Shown: positions 1-12,654, counted from the first letter of the stretch. The stretch: DNA of 64,000 nt from Heterotrichella gracilis (GCA_032358255.1 JAULBX010025164.1:62001-126000), one strand, 5' to 3'. Notes: generated by a model from the letters alone, not told the origin. Translations and numbers: made by a program.

Positions 1-1729
1 AAATATGTTGCTTGTACACCGCATCCAGGTCTGCCCAAGGCTGCACGGGGCCAGTGTTAGGTGGCAGGAGGACTCAGGTCAGGGCCTACGTTTTACTGGC
101 TAGATTAAGCCTCATTACGTGGGACCATGCAAAAGATGGGCCCCATTGCAGTTCGATGTACTCCGACCTTTCAGTCATTGGTAACTGCGATTCAGGCCAC
201 TGAATGGCTGGTGCACAGTGTATTAAGTGTTGGAGTGAACAAGTTGTAAACCAGCTTTGGGCAGTGATTACAGTGATCATCTTCAACCCAGATTTAGGGG
301 GAAGTGGGCAGGCCTGTTGTGCAGGCACCAGAAGTGGCATAGTGAGCTGCGCTTTCCACCCACCATGTACCACCCACTGGCCATTGCACTGCCAAGCACC
401 TGGATGCACCAACCCACTGCACTTCCGCACCTTCAATCCCTTCCCCACTCTCTTTAGGATTTCCGGTGTCGGGTTTTAGGGTACTGGACACGCTGCGGCA
501 TTCATTATTTGCAAGGTGCTATGGGAGCACGTTTATCTGGATTTTGGCGTCAAATACCAAGCTGACTAACAAGCCTGGAAACTAACAAGCCTGGAAATGT
601 GGGGTTGAGCAGTGAAAAAATACCTTCTCACTAGTACACCAAGCATTTATCTTGTGATTCTTCAAGAATTTAAATGCCGCAACTAGCCCATGGGCTGGGC
701 GCCCAGCCCCACCCAGACCTCGCTGGTCCACAAAGGCCACATCACTGCCATCGGCTCACTGGCAGGGACCAGAATACTTTACAGAGTCACAAATCACAGC
801 AGTTTCAAAGGCCTTGATAGCACTGCAGCACACAGCCTTACATAATGGTGACCAATCCTGGCACCGGCAAAGCTCATCGCCCCGTCCGGGATCACGGCCG
901 AAAAGCTCATCACCCGTTTCGCCAAATCATCCCTGGGTTCGCATTTGGTGTATTGCATCCCAGATATTGTACTGGTGATCCCCAACTCGCGGCGGCCCCG
1001 TGCAAAAACAGGGAGCATCATCACTGAGCATGCTGCTCTTTTACCAGCTGTGCTTGCAACCAGTCCAGTCGGGCTCAACCAGTGAGAGGAGTGTGAGCAA
1101 TTCTGGTGTAGTATTTGCAAACAGCTCCTTGGTTTGATCGTGTGGGGTAACCTAACACGGTTCTTAAACGCGGAGCTTGGACCCAACCACCAAGGAAACA
1201 GCGAGGCGGACTCTCGCAGAAGCAATATGGACGGGGTATGGGCTGTTGTGGTCTTGCAGAACGTCGATGCACTGCACATCGTGCTTGTCCCTACATCATC
1301 CGACAATAGGCAACCCTTTCACTTTCCCTTGCCTTGTTTGCGTTGCAGGGGCACGGCAGAGACAGGAGGGACAGGTGGGTCACATATTTCAGCAATTTGC
1401 AGTCCTTGTCGTGTGGGTGTGCGCAATTGCCTTAGTCGACCGCACGTGATGTGATGTTGGTGGGATGCAATATGCATGCATGTGCACCATGCTGTGTGGT
1501 TGTAACCCAACCCGGTAGGTGGGCATCAGGGAAGGGACAACAGCGAACCAGCGATGCCTTTTTGCGCACACACATCGTGACCCCCCTCGTCCTACACCAC
1601 CCTCCTAGCAGCTTGCACAAGCCATAACTGCCCCCAACCCCCCCACACACACGTGCCTTGATGATGTTCCCAGCAAACCTGGGCGTACCACCTCCATGGG
1701 GTTCTAAAAACCTCCGATACCACGCGCAG
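1..1729. other. Left flank, no gene assigned
   Basis: Only short overlapping open frames are present here. The longest (minus strand, 794-1306, 170 codons) has no motif I recognise and no flanking exon that fits it. The missing first exon of the U2AF gene, carrying its ATG, must lie somewhere in or left of this stretch, but I could not identify it. The end of the region (about 1700-1729) is a pyrimidine-poor but usable acceptor ending in CGCAG. Confidence 0.4.
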
Positions 1730-4700
1730 GGATAGGCCTCGCGATGTGGACAGGAGTAGAGACAGGGACAGGGACAGGGACAGGGGTGGCAAGGACCGGG
1801 AGAGGGATCGGGACAGGGAAAGGTCATCCCGGCGGTCCCGGTCCAGGTCCAGGTGCGAGTCAGGGTGTTTTTATTGCATATATGCGCGCACTGCTCTGCA
1901 CACCTCTGCTACCCCTGTCCTAGCTTGTTGTCTATGTCCCCTGGGGCGCAGAAGGAGCAGGTACAGTATCACTCTTATTATCTTTTAATTACTATTCTAT
2001 CCCGGTCCAGGGACAGGGATGTCAAGGCAAAGACAAAAACCCGGTCCCGGTCCCGATCAGCGAGCCCTCCCAGGGCAGCGCGCAGGAGGAAGCGGGCCGC
2101 TACAGGCTTTGACCAACCGCCACCTGGCGGGGTGATTCCCACCGTGACTGCACCGGTGGCGCCCATGCCGGTGGCGCCCATGCCAGTGGCGCCCATGTCT
2201 GCACCAGGTGAGAGTCCTATCGTAAGACCCTATGCCAGCACCAGGTAAAACCCTATAGCGGTATCAAGCAAAACTCTATGTTAGCACCAGGTGAAGGTCA
2301 TGCCGGTGGCGCCCATGTCTGCACCAGGTAAGACCCTATGCCAGCATCAGGTAAACCCTATGCCAGCACCAAGCAAAACCCTATGGTAGCACCACGTGGC
2401 GCCCATGCCAGTGGCGCCCATGTCTGCACCAGGTAACACCCTGTGCCAGCATCAGATAATTCTATGTAGCACCAGGCAAAACCCTATAGCAGCACCAATG
2501 AATACCCTGTGTCAGCACCACCAGGTATACCCTATAGCAGCACTAGGTGGAGCCCTTGCTTGTGGCCATGCATACCGGCTTGTACCGGGTGTGGCACTGG
2601 GGGAAATTGCTACTTGCTGCACGGCCGTGCTCCTTCCCTACTGGGCACCTGCTCTTCCCACTGCGTTCCTGACAGCCCCAAGCGTTCCATTTAAGCTGTG
2701 TGGTACTCTGTGCTGACTAGGGTTTTCTGGAATTGCTGTAGGGTTTTCCAGCGGCGGAGGCGTGCAGCCCCCCTCCCAGCAGGCCACCAGGCACGCGCGC
2801 CGCGTGTACGTGGGGGGCCTCCCGCCAACCGCCAACGAACAGAACATCGCAACCTTCTTCAGCAACGCGCTAGCAGCAGTGGGGGGCACCACCGCTGGGC
2901 CAGGTACGTCAAACCCTAACGCGTAAACCCTAAACGCTCTCACCTTTACCTTCCGCCTAGGTGCGTGAAGCCCTTGAGGGTGATCCCTTTAACCCTAAAC
3001 CCTAAAGCATATACCGTGCGCTTTGACAGCAGCTGGGAGGCACCACCGCTGGACCAGGTACGTCAAACCCTAAACCGGGCTCTGAGTTGTGAATGTGTAC
3101 ACCCAGTTTGAGAAAAAGCCCTTTATTTATTTTGTGCACCTATCCCTGCCTGGAGCCCCTTCCCCTGTAGCACTGACAAGCTGTTAATGCCTCTTATTTA
3201 TTGTTACGATTATTACTGACAAGCTGTTGCTGTGTGGCCTGCAGGCTCCTCAGTGGTGAATGTGTACATCAACTACGAGAAGAAGTTCGCATTTGTGGAG
3301 TTCAGGACAGGTAACGCAACCCACGGGAACATGCGCGCTGCAGTCGACGAATCACCGGAGAGCAACCACCTCTTTACACACTGAAACCGCGTATACCGCC
3401 ATGCCGCATCCATGCGCTCGCCCACTCTGCAACTCCGCCACAAGCACCCGCTTGTGGTTCCTCAAACATTGACATTACACCTTTGCATTTGGCCACATGG
3501 CATGCCCCATGCCCCATCGCCCACCCCGCATGTTGCACCCCGGTGCCGCCCCACCGGCATCCCCATCTCCTGAAGCCACCTCACTGTCCCGCAGTCGAGG
3601 AGACCTCCAACGCCATGGCCCTGGATGGCATCATGTTTGAGGGCGTGAGCGTGCGCGTGCGGCGCCCCAACGACTACAACCCGGCAGCAGCAGCGGCTCT
3701 GGGCCCCAGCGTGCCAAACCCCAACCTCAACCTGCAGGTGAGGGCTCTACCTCTTTTCAGAATAGGGAAAAATAACAGGGAAAAATAGCAGTTTACCCGA
3801 CGCGCCTGAGAGGGACATAGGCAACACGCTGGAGCCCCTTTCAGTTGATTGTGGTTTCCCGCCACCTTCAAGAGACATTCTTCATGTTGTGAAGCTGCGG
3901 TTGCATATGGACGCGCAGTCGCTGCATGTCCCGGCTGAGGGATGCTGCCCCTGGCCCAGGGTGTTGTTGTCTGTGGCGCGTAGTAGGCGGATGCTCTAAT
4001 TTCACCTCATTGTCATTGATGTATAATTCCCCATTTTTCTTGTTACTCACCATCGTTTGTTTATTCTTATCCTGCAGGCCATTGGTCTGAATGCTGTTGG
4101 GTCCGTCACCCAAGACGCCAGCGACCGCATCTTTGTGGGTGGGCTGCCCTACTACCTCACCGAGGAGCAGTGCAGGGAGCTGCTCAGCTCATTCGGGACC
4201 ATCAAGTCGTTTGACCTGGTGAAGGACAAGGAGACAGGCAACTCCAAAGGGTACGGGTTTAGGGTTTTTAGGGTTTGGGTGTAGGGTCAAGGAGTCGGGT
4301 AACTCTGAAGGATACTCTCTGTCACACCCACAAACCCTTCCTGGTTCTCGGTACACTGAAAAAGACAAAGTCCTACTTCAGGGTTCACCATCACCAGATT
4401 CATTTCCTTTTTGAAGTAGTATACCTATCCAATCGCAGTACAGTGCTCTGTCTCAAGTATTAGGCCGAGTCATGTCCCTTGCGCATGTCTCAATGTATGC
4501 TATATAGCGGTGGCTGAGGGCCCTGTCTTGGGTTATGATGTAGGCCTTGCTTGATCTGTTCAGTCAGTCATGCAAGCAGCTGTGCTGGCACCAGCACCCC
4601 TGGGGCTGCGGCTGGTGATGGTGCTGACTTGAGCCCACAAGCCGATGGCTGCGCCGCGAGACAGCAGCCGCTTGCCTTTCCCTCCCCTTGTTCACAACAG

Positions 4701-6250
4701 GGACAACACAAGCAGACAATGCATTTGTTCATCTCATGCGGCCCACTATCTATTCCAGCGCACATGGCATGCACCCACGCTTGTGCCAGCATGTCCCCCT
4801 TGCAGCCCCTGCTTCGTTTGCTCTCCTTGCCCCATCTCCTACCCCCCTCTCTATCCCTCCCATCTGCGTTCTACGCATGTGGTGTCCTCCCGTTGCTTGT
4901 CCTTTCCTTTTCTCCCCTCGCATTAGCATCAATCATGCATATTCTGAATGACAGGGGGCACAGTGGACTGGAGGGGAATGCCCTTCTGTTCGCTCACTCC
5001 CCTTGACAATCCATTTAGTACTTTATATTTTATTGTTATTTGGTTTTTCTATTACTTTTTGCATGAGCTGACGTGTGTGCGGGACAGGTATGGGTTTGTG
5101 GTGTACAACGAGGTTGGCATCACAGACATTGCGTGCGCGGGCCTGAACGGCATGCGCATGGGCGACAGGACGCTCACCGTCCGCAGAGCAACCGAGGTGA
5201 GCAAAGGGGAAAAGAGCGAGGAATTTCACTTACTTTTAAATGTCAATTATCAGTGTGATATGTGTGGGGTTACTTTGCAATCTGCCAAGCGTGGGAGCAA
5301 GCAGCCTAGTAGTGCGAATTGGAGATGTGTTACATCATAACTTGGCTTGTTGGAACATGCCTGCCCTGGTTGCACAGCTTTGGGACGGATTGTGATGCCA
5401 GGCTACGTGTGTGGAACACGTGGAAAGGCATTGGAACTGCAGGGTATGCCTGTGCACCGCACTAACCCATTTGGCTGTATTGCTGAAATGCATGCATGTA
5501 ACTAGCCAACCGTACTGACCCACCTCCTCCCGTGGCCCCCTGCAGCAACACAGCGCCACCGCGGTCCAGGCCGCACCCATGGTCGGCTCCGCCCTCATGA
5601 CCCCAGGCGCCACCCGCATCGTTGTGCTGGTGCAAGCAGTCACCCCTGAGGAGCTCCAGAGCGACGAGGAGTACTCCGACATCCTGGAGGTAGGTATTTT
5701 AGTTTAAAATATTGTTTGAAAAAGGTCTTGGGTTTGGTGAAGAAAGTCCTATCAGCGCTCCAGAGCGATGAGGAGTACTCCGACATCCTGGATGTAGGTT
5801 TTCAAGGCCCTTTGTTTTGGTAATGAAAGTGCTATTAGAGCCAATTATAAAAGTGGCGTCACTTTACTGGAAATTATATTAGAAATAAAAGTAGAAGTAA
5901 ACTACTGTGCAAGTTTATTTGCTCATAGTGAGTGCCGAGCATCAAAACAACCCGTGAAATATTAATATTTTAGTTCTGCTTTTAGTTTTAATTTTAATAT
6001 CGTTCTGCAGGACATGCGCGAGGAGTGTGGGAAGTACGGCGCGGTGCACAACATCCACATCCCGCGCGCGCCCAAGGACCCCGGCATGCCCATGCCCGCC
6101 GGCGTCGGGAAGGTGATCATCGAGTACGGGGATGTGACGGCGGCCTCAGCGGCGCAGAAGGCAATGCACAACCGGAGGTTTGCTGGGCGCACCGTGGTTG
6201 CCACTTTCCTGCCAGAGGATAAGTACCATATGGCCCAGTTTGATGCCTAG
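1730..6250 (+). CDS. U2AF2: Splicing factor U2AF large subunit (U2AF65-like)
   Basis: Binds the polypyrimidine tract and helps define 3' splice sites in the nucleus. Nine exons fit in phase: 1730-1852, 2011-2207, 2742-2903, 3245-3310, 3595-3737, 4078-4250, 5088-5196, 5546-5689 and 6011-6250, giving about 451 residues; the ATG exon upstream is not found. The order is classic: an Arg/Ser/Asp-rich N-terminus (RDRDRDRD, RSRSRSR), RRM1 with RVYVGGLP and KKFAFVEF, RRM2 with RIFVGGLPYYLTEEQ and KGYGFVVYNE, then a C-terminal UHM ending in NRRFAGRTVVATFLPEDKY. A short VAPMP repeat lies before RRM1. The family identity is secure from the two RRMs plus the UHM. Introns carry partial copies of neighbouring exon ends (listed separately). 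Confidence 0.93.
2201..2560 (+). repeat. Minisatellite iterating a 5' splice site (U2AF intron)
   Basis: About 13-14 imperfect units of roughly 19-25 bases, each resembling GCACCAGGTAA followed by ACCCTAT. They begin at the real exon end (CACCAG|GTGAGA, exon end 2207) and run into the intron. Two units also carry the preceding coding segment (GTGGCGCCCATGTCTGCACCAG), ending at about 2326 and 2431, so the donor site is presented at least three times. The repeat lies between the RS/VAPMP exon and the RRM1 exon. Confidence 0.8.
3012..3125 (+). repeat. Decayed copies of U2AF RRM1 exon ends
   Basis: At 3030-3070 the sequence repeats the end of exon 2742-2903 together with its donor (GGCACCACCGCTGG.CCAGGTACGTC). 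At about 3090-3125 it repeats the start of exon 3245-3310 (GAATGTGTACA..., GAGAAAAAG) without the acceptor. Both are inside the intron and are not needed for the reading frame. Confidence 0.75.
5752..5798 (+). repeat. Copy of U2AF exon end 5646-5695
   Basis: CTCCAGAGCGATGAGGAGTA and following bases repeat the last ~40 bases of the UHM-linker exon (5546-5689) and its donor. One base change turns GGAG|GTAGGT into GGATG|TAGGTT. It lies 60 bases downstream of the real donor and looks like a decayed duplicate. Confidence 0.8.
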
Positions 6251-7372
6251 GCGACTGGCGGTAGGATTCAGGGATGAAACGGCAGCACCTGTCAAGCTGT
6301 TTGGCTCATTAGATGCCGCAGAGATTGGTGCAACATAGCATTCAACAAGAGTTCTGCGTGTTGAAGATTAATGGGCTATCAGCAGGGATTTGAGGGCGTA
6401 TGGAAAATACCGTATTGGCTGAACAAGCATCAGACACCTGTCCGCCTTGACATGCTGCGTTTTGGCATGCATACTGAACAATGTTGGCGCAGTTGTTCTG
6501 CAAATTCTTTCCGGCTTTGACGCCCCACAGCACAGCCCACTGCAGGCAAACAGTGCTTTTCTTGCCTAGCCCACTTTTAATCGCTGTGTTTGATGCTTGC
6601 GGTGATGATGTTGTTGACAACCATGTGTGTCTGGTTCAGAGGTCTTTGATCTGCTGCCTAATACCTTTTCTTACACAAGCCTTAGCACGCTGGACTCGAC
6701 TCGACTCGCTGTTCAGCCGCGGCTACTCACCGTTTGAGACAACTCAACCACCCAAATTGCAATCTGTGTAACAGCAGGAACAGGCTGCCATAATAAGAAT
6801 AAAACAAACCAACAAGTAGTACTGAACCCCTCAATCAATCCACCGTCCACAATCGCATAACCCATGGTAGTGTTTGCATGCACTGACCTACAAGAATGCA
6901 TGCATGCGTGACATGAGAGAATGCATGCAATGTACTAGAAAGCACGAATGCACGCTCATTTCGCCGAGAAACCTTGCCGCAGCTCATAACAGTTGGGTTC
7001 CGCAACATTTGACATACTGCTGAACTTTGGCAACTTGTGCAGTTTTGAACTGCTGATGTGATCTTGGCTACCAGGTTTTGAACCAGCCTCGTTCGGTGCG
7101 TGTGGTATGATATTGAGCTGACTGCATTTATTGGTTTCAGCAAGCGTCTGCACTGCAACGACAGGTCGTTTTGAGTCTTAAGATCTTGGAAACTCTGTGG
7201 GTAATGGGCCATCTTGAACCATAGACGACCCCAGATGGAAGATCGTGGCAAGCGCCCACGTGAGAACGCAGGGGATACCGAGCCACCTGCCAGGTATTGT
7301 GGTTCTGACACACTGCCACTATAATCACCTGACCCTTTTGGCTGCCCTTGCTGTTTGCTTGGAGCCGCAAGC
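6251..7372. other. Spacer between U2AF and the next gene
   Basis: About 1.1 kb with no supported gene. It holds the U2AF 3' UTR and presumably the promoter of the next gene. TGCATGCATGCATG-type alternating tracts occur near 6875-6935. The open frames here show no domain and no matching exons. Confidence 0.5.
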
Positions 7373-10300
7373 ATGATTGGGCACATTGCCGATACACCTG
7401 TTCTGGCTATCACACACAAAGCCTCCGTCTGGTGTTCCAGGGCCCAGAAAGCAAAGGGCTGGGTAGCCAGCCTTCTACAGGAGCTGACTTCAGACACGCT
7501 CTCACAGCGCAGCAGGGGCTCAGAACCACCACCACCACCCGCCCCATCCTTCAGTGATGATGTCATACCTGACACAGAGGTCCAGTCCCAGTATGCTCTT
7601 TACATGGTTGAGGACAGGCTGTGTGACCCCACTCAGGTGGCCAACGCTGCAACAGTAGCTGACATTGGCCCACATGAAGCTCCTCTCAGTGGCAGTTTGC
7701 CATCTGGCACAGACATCCGCCAAGGGCATACAGCCGCTGAGCCTGGGGCAGATGGCAAGCTATTCTCACAGGCTGGGAGTGGTTCTGCCATACCGGTTGC
7801 CAGCATGTGCTATGGCATGGGGAGCATCCTGGTGGCTCAGTCAGCAGATACGAGTGGTGCACTGCAAAGGGTGGTGCAACAGCAGTTGGGTTCTGGCTCA
7901 GCCACAGCACCCAAACGGGCATTGAGCACCAGCAACCTGCCAGCTGGCAGCACTTTGCTGTCAATAGCCTGTGCTCCAGATGCAGTGACAGGCATCAGTG
8001 GGGCGTGGCTGGTGACGTTGGATGGCCGGCACCTGCGCCTGTGGAGGGAAGTACAGAATGAGTTTGTACAGGAGGTCTCCCTGAACACAGCACAGGTATT
8101 GGCCATTGAGTGACCACAATTACTTCAAGCGCACAGCTGTTGCACCGAGAACTGCAACCAGAAACAGAAGGCTTTTTTTATATGATTTTGTATTGTTTTA
8201 TTACGAGACATTACAATTACAATGAAGGGTTCTGACCAGTCCTGGTAACAGGTGTTTGGGAGCAGCACATCACCTCCCACCTGCCACATCTTGCCAGGTC
8301 CCAGCCTGGTGGTCTCCAATGGGCATCGAGCCCTGATCATGGTCAGGTAAAGCAACAAATGACTGCCAAGCACCTGCATTTTTTCCATGATTTCCTGCTA
8401 ACCTCAACCACCTGTCTTTTTCAAAGCCTTGCTTGAACACTACAACACAAAAGCATGGTGTGTTTCATCCAACATGTACCATGGCCAATGTACACATGCG
8501 CATGGTGCACATGGTAAAACATGGTATACATTTCATTCTCAGGCATTCAAGTGGGGGTTGGAGATTGCAAGAGGCGTTGTCATCACAGCACATGCCCACA
8601 GGAGCAACAGCAGCAGCCCGAGTCATTGCTATTGACGATGGTTTGGTTTGGATGCCAAGGCCGCCTCGAGGGGCCATTTCTGGAAATCAGAAGGGGGTTC
8701 AGCTGTGGGTAGATGGCCTCGTGGGGCATGGGCGTGCCTTTGAGCTACCAACCGGCCTCGCAGGTACGCATCGCTGTTTTTGCCAGTTCTACCCAAATGT
8801 TGACTGGCACTGATGGCAATTGATATGTCCCCAACCCTGACATGTTAACCAAGTGGATTTAATGGCGCTCTCCATTCCATTCTGCATGGAATGAATCACG
8901 GATTGCTACAACCGTATTGAATACCGTTGCCATTTCAAGTCTGTAAAAATGGCGCAATGTGACCGGTGCATGGGCTGTCCCTACAGGATGCCTTGCTGCC
9001 TGCACGCTACCAGCAACTCAGGCATCGCTGGCGACTGCCCACGCTTTGGGTCTGTCCATGCCACCAGGGCAGGTGGCAGCGGCTTTCAAGGATGGACGGG
9101 TGCAGCTGTATGCCTACAATCACACACCTCTGCTCAACCTTGCTCGGCTGAAGCCTCTGCGGGAGATTCTGCTGCCCCACTTGCCGAGACAGCTTCACTG
9201 CTCTGTGGTGTTGGATAGCAAAGCACGCCAATCAGGTGCGGTGTGGTTCGTGGCCAGCATCATTAAGGATCCAGCAGGGGTGTTGATGGTTCAGTGGTGC
9301 ACATCCACTGATTTGGGAAGCCTGTGTTTGATGAGTTCAACAGGTAGATGCTTTGCTTGGCACTCTGGCATGGGATGCGGCCAGTGGTGGGCATGTTGCG
9401 GCCAGTGGTGGGCATGTTGCGGCCAGTGGTGGGCATGTTGCGGGCATCATGAACTCTCAGCCTCTCATGGTCTGCTGCAGATCTCGTTGTGGCGTGCTGT
9501 GATGACCTCAACCGCACAGCACATGTGGTGGACAGCACAGATGGCAGCGTCATTGCAGAGGTTCCAGGGGTATTGGAGGGGTTTGGTGACCGGTTTGCGT
9601 GGGGAGCTGAAGGCAGGCAGCTGCGCTGCTGGCCTGGTGCAACCCTAAACCCTACAGGTGCAGGCCCTACAGGTGCCCAGTCTCGGTTGCCCCTGCTGTT
9701 GGCAACCGAGCACCAGGCGACAGAGCTGCGCACATTCAGGTATGCGACCAGCAATATGCCACGTGGACGTGGGTCATTCCCCCTGTGAAAAGAATGTAAA
9801 TTGAAAAGGCAGTTCTAGGACCTCATGCACTGAATGCACCATGAGGACCTGAACGAGATTGCCGACGTAGCTCTTGAAGGAGATGGCTGCATGCACCATC
9901 CTTGCATGCCATGCGCGTCGTGTCGTCCTGTGCAGATGGAGTGGAGGCGATGCATTGACCCAGTTCTCAACTTTCAACCCTTACCATTTCGTGCTGTTTC
10001 CCCCATGTGGGTTTGACCACTACTATGTGGAAGGAGGCACATCAGGCCACCTCCTGGGTTTCGAGAAGAAACAAGAGGATGCACAGCCTGCACCAACTGG
10101 TCCCGTTCCGCCAAGCCTGGAGCAAGTGGTGGCGTCCCTGAGGCAGAATCTGGATCTAGGTACAGTGATGAATCATTGTAATCTGCTGTAGCATTGTTGT
10201 ACTTCTTTTCCCCCAAAAGAAGGGTAAAAATGGAATGCTATCCAGCAACATAGGTAGCTAAAGAATAAAATGCTCCATTGCAGGTATCAAGGAGGTGGAA

Positions 10301-12383
10301 GAGCTCGAAAGAGCCGAGAGGAAGAAGCTGAGTGTCATTTCACGATCCTCAACCGTCCTGCAGCACCTATGCCACCAGTCGTTCCATCCAGCTAACGGCA
10401 GCACACAGCAACCTACTGATGCTCTAGGGCCCATGGCGACACACAGTGAACCCTCGACAAGGGTTATGCAGCGGCTTGTTGATCGAGGGCAGGTGCAGCA
10501 GGGCTTTGTGGATGGCCATTGGATCGTGCGGCTCAAGCTAGAGGCTGGTCACTTGCCTCCAGAGACCCTCAGGTATGCTGCATTTAATTCAATAAACATA
10601 ATTATTTATGTACTTAACAAAAAGTACTATATTGATGGCTTTATGTGGAGATACAGACTGTGTGTGAATTAAACCGTCGTCAAAGTTGCAACGTTGCTGG
10701 AGGTGTTTCCTATCTGCAACAACCGCCAGTCCTGATTCAGAACCCTAAACACAAAGGGTCGCGCTGTTGGTCACCCAAACGCACTTATGGCAGGCTCAGT
10801 GCCACTTGCCAAGGGATGTGTATTAAAGACATCACCCTCATCACCACGATTTCCTGTGCAGGAGGCTTCACCTCATGCTTGTTGGCCCAATGCCACTCCC
10901 CTTTGCCAGCACTGGTTTCATATCACCCGATGGCCACTCCTGGCTCCTGCAAACCTCCGTCAGCACCTCCAATCTGCTCCGCACCAAGGATCAAGCTTGG
11001 CAGCTGTTTGTGGTTCCCACACCAAAGTCGCCCGGCGATCCATTTAAAGTGGACTGCGCTGCCATCACCACCTCATCAAATGCACCGGGGCAGCAACCAG
11101 GGCCGGTCCAAACCCTCCCACTGCTGCCCTGCTACGTGGGGACCTTGCACATCGATCAGCAGCTGCTGCTGAACAGCCAGTTTGGCCACACAGCTATCAC
11201 CTGCCCCAGCGTGCCTGTCAGGGATTTGAAGCAAGTGGGGCGATCGGGCATGGGCGCATCTCACGCCACAACCACATCCACCGCCACCGCCGCCACCACC
11301 AACGTTCCGAAGTCCTCTGCACAACCCGGCATTGCTGCCATGGAGGTTGATAGCAACCAGCCACTGGCAGGCAGCAGTGCCATATGGGGAGCCGGGTGCG
11401 CGCCATACACCTCCAGCTTCCTCCTGGATGCTGGTGATGACACCACTGCTGAGTCAGCAATGGCTGCCACGCATGCGAGGCTGCAGCCAAGCGGCACCCC
11501 CAATGGTAGGGTCAGGAGGAAAACCCTAATGCACTGTTTAGGGTTTAGGGATGGTCTCTTTGCTGAGTCCTCTGCCTTTGACCAATTTCCCTGTTCAGGA
11601 CAGGAAACCCATCTGCGTTTCCCCCCTACTATTCCGGTTCTGTTATGTTCTGTGTTAGTTTTGAGCATTTCATTGCTTCATTTTGGTTATGTTTTGTCGT
11701 TCGTCTGATGACATATACTGATTGTGATACAGGCAGCGCCGGGGGCCAGCAGCCACTCTCCGGCAGCTTCCAGAGGAGCTTCATCGGCGGCCCCTGTGCC
11801 GACACCTCGTGGGGACGTGTGGAGAGCAGGCTGCATTCCCGGGGGCATGCCAGCGTGTGCCTCCAGGCGCAGCTGCCGCACCAGCTTGAATTGCTCAACC
11901 AGCTGGTACCGGCAACTATCGAGCAGTCACTGCAGGTAAAAAATAAAAGTATTTTCTTCTCGTTTATATCACCTGCAGCACCGGAGCAATTACTGCAGGT
12001 GAAATAAAAAGTACACTAAATGCACGTTACAAAAGAATGTCCAATGTGCTTGTCGTGGAAATAGCGGACCCAGCGGAGGGTTAGAAATCCTAAAATGTAC
12101 GTGTGCAGATACACATAAACTTTCTGTTATCGTCTCTTAACCGAATTCCATGGGTACCTCGCAGGGGAAAGTGGCCTCCATTTCTTCAAACCCACTGAGC
12201 GAGGGTTGTGTTGGGGACATGATGGGCGCCATACAGGCCATGACCCAGGAGGTGCAGCAGCGCATGGCGCACCTGAAGCAGCAGCTGGTGCGAAACCATG
12301 GTGAGCTCACTGATCAAGCGCAGAGGAGGCTGCTGGTGGCTCAGCAGCGCACAGACCGTGCTGTGATGAACGTGTGCTGCTGA
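7373..12383 (+). CDS. Unrecognised 1030-residue protein, propeller-like N-terminal half
   Basis: Nine exons join in perfect phase: 7373-8095, 8589-8763, 8987-9343, 9481-9739, 9936-10159, 10284-10572, 10862-11505, 11733-11935 and 12165-12383, giving 1030 residues from an ATG (MIGHIADTPVLAI). The first half has short repeated strands of propeller type (LAITHKASVWC, AWLVTLDGRHLRLW, GVQLWVDGLV, AAAFKDGRVQLYAYN, GDRFAWGAEGRQLRCW). The middle has a charged helix (KEVEELERAERKKLSVI). A beta-rich segment follows (SPDGHSWLLQTSVS) and the C-terminus is a Gln-rich coiled coil ending in NVCC. This layout resembles scaffold proteins such as FANCB/FAAP100 or Nup88, but I see no diagnostic motif and make no functional call. 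The exon chain is well supported; the function is unknown. Confidence 0.75.
9378..9441 (+). repeat. Three 21-bp tandem repeats in an intron
   Basis: The unit GGCCAGTGGTGGGCATGTTGC occurs three times head to tail. The unit is 21 bases, so read-through would add an in-frame GQWWACC heptapeptide repeat to the preceding exon, but the donor at 9344 (CAG|GTAGAT) lies upstream and excludes it. Confidence 0.85.
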
Positions 12384-12449
12384 TGTGGTGCCATCAGCAT
12401 ATATACCAGCATGCTGGGTGTGGTACATGCCATGACATTTGATTTGCAG

Positions 12450-12584
12450 CAGCGCATGGTGCACCTGAAGCAGCAGCTGGTCCAGGCCCGAGAGGCCCCC
12501 AGTCATGCCCTGGCAGCGGCAGAGAGGGAGCTGCTGGTGGCTCAGCAGCGCACGGACCGCGCTGTCATGAACGTGTGCTGCTAA
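12450..12584 (+). CDS. Second, intact copy of the terminal exon (possible alternative 3' exon)
   Basis: This copy of the last exon of the preceding gene has its own acceptor (GATTTGCAG), a 44-codon open frame in the correct phase and its own stop. It encodes QRMVHLKQQLVQAREAPSHA...LLVAQQRTDRAVMNVCC, closely matching the C-terminus at 12252-12383 (QQRMAHLKQQLVRNHGELTD...NVCC). Because the upstream exon ends in phase 0 at 11935, splicing to 12450 instead of 12165 would give a complete alternative C-terminus. Whether it is used is unknown. Confidence 0.6.
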   Translation, partial: QRMVHLKQQLVQAREAPSHALAAAERELLVAQQRTDRAVMNVCC

Positions 12585-12654
12585 TGTTGGTGCCTCCAGC
12601 ATACTACAGCCAGCATGCTGGGTGCAATACAGGGCTATGCAAGTACCACTGTGA

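Noticed and set aside
794-1306. 170-codon minus-strand open frame beginning with ATG
   Set aside because: No recognisable motif, no partner exon, and unordered composition. In GC-moderate DNA a frame of this length can arise by chance.
4551-5006. 151-codon plus-strand open frame inside a U2AF intron
   Set aside because: Lies between two firmly placed RRM2 exons on the same strand, and its composition follows the pyrimidine-rich intron. Read as chance.
6835-7575. 246-codon minus-strand open frame overlapping the start of the propeller-like gene
   Set aside because: It is antisense to exon 1 (7373-8095), which is supported by eight further in-phase exons. The minus frame has no partner.
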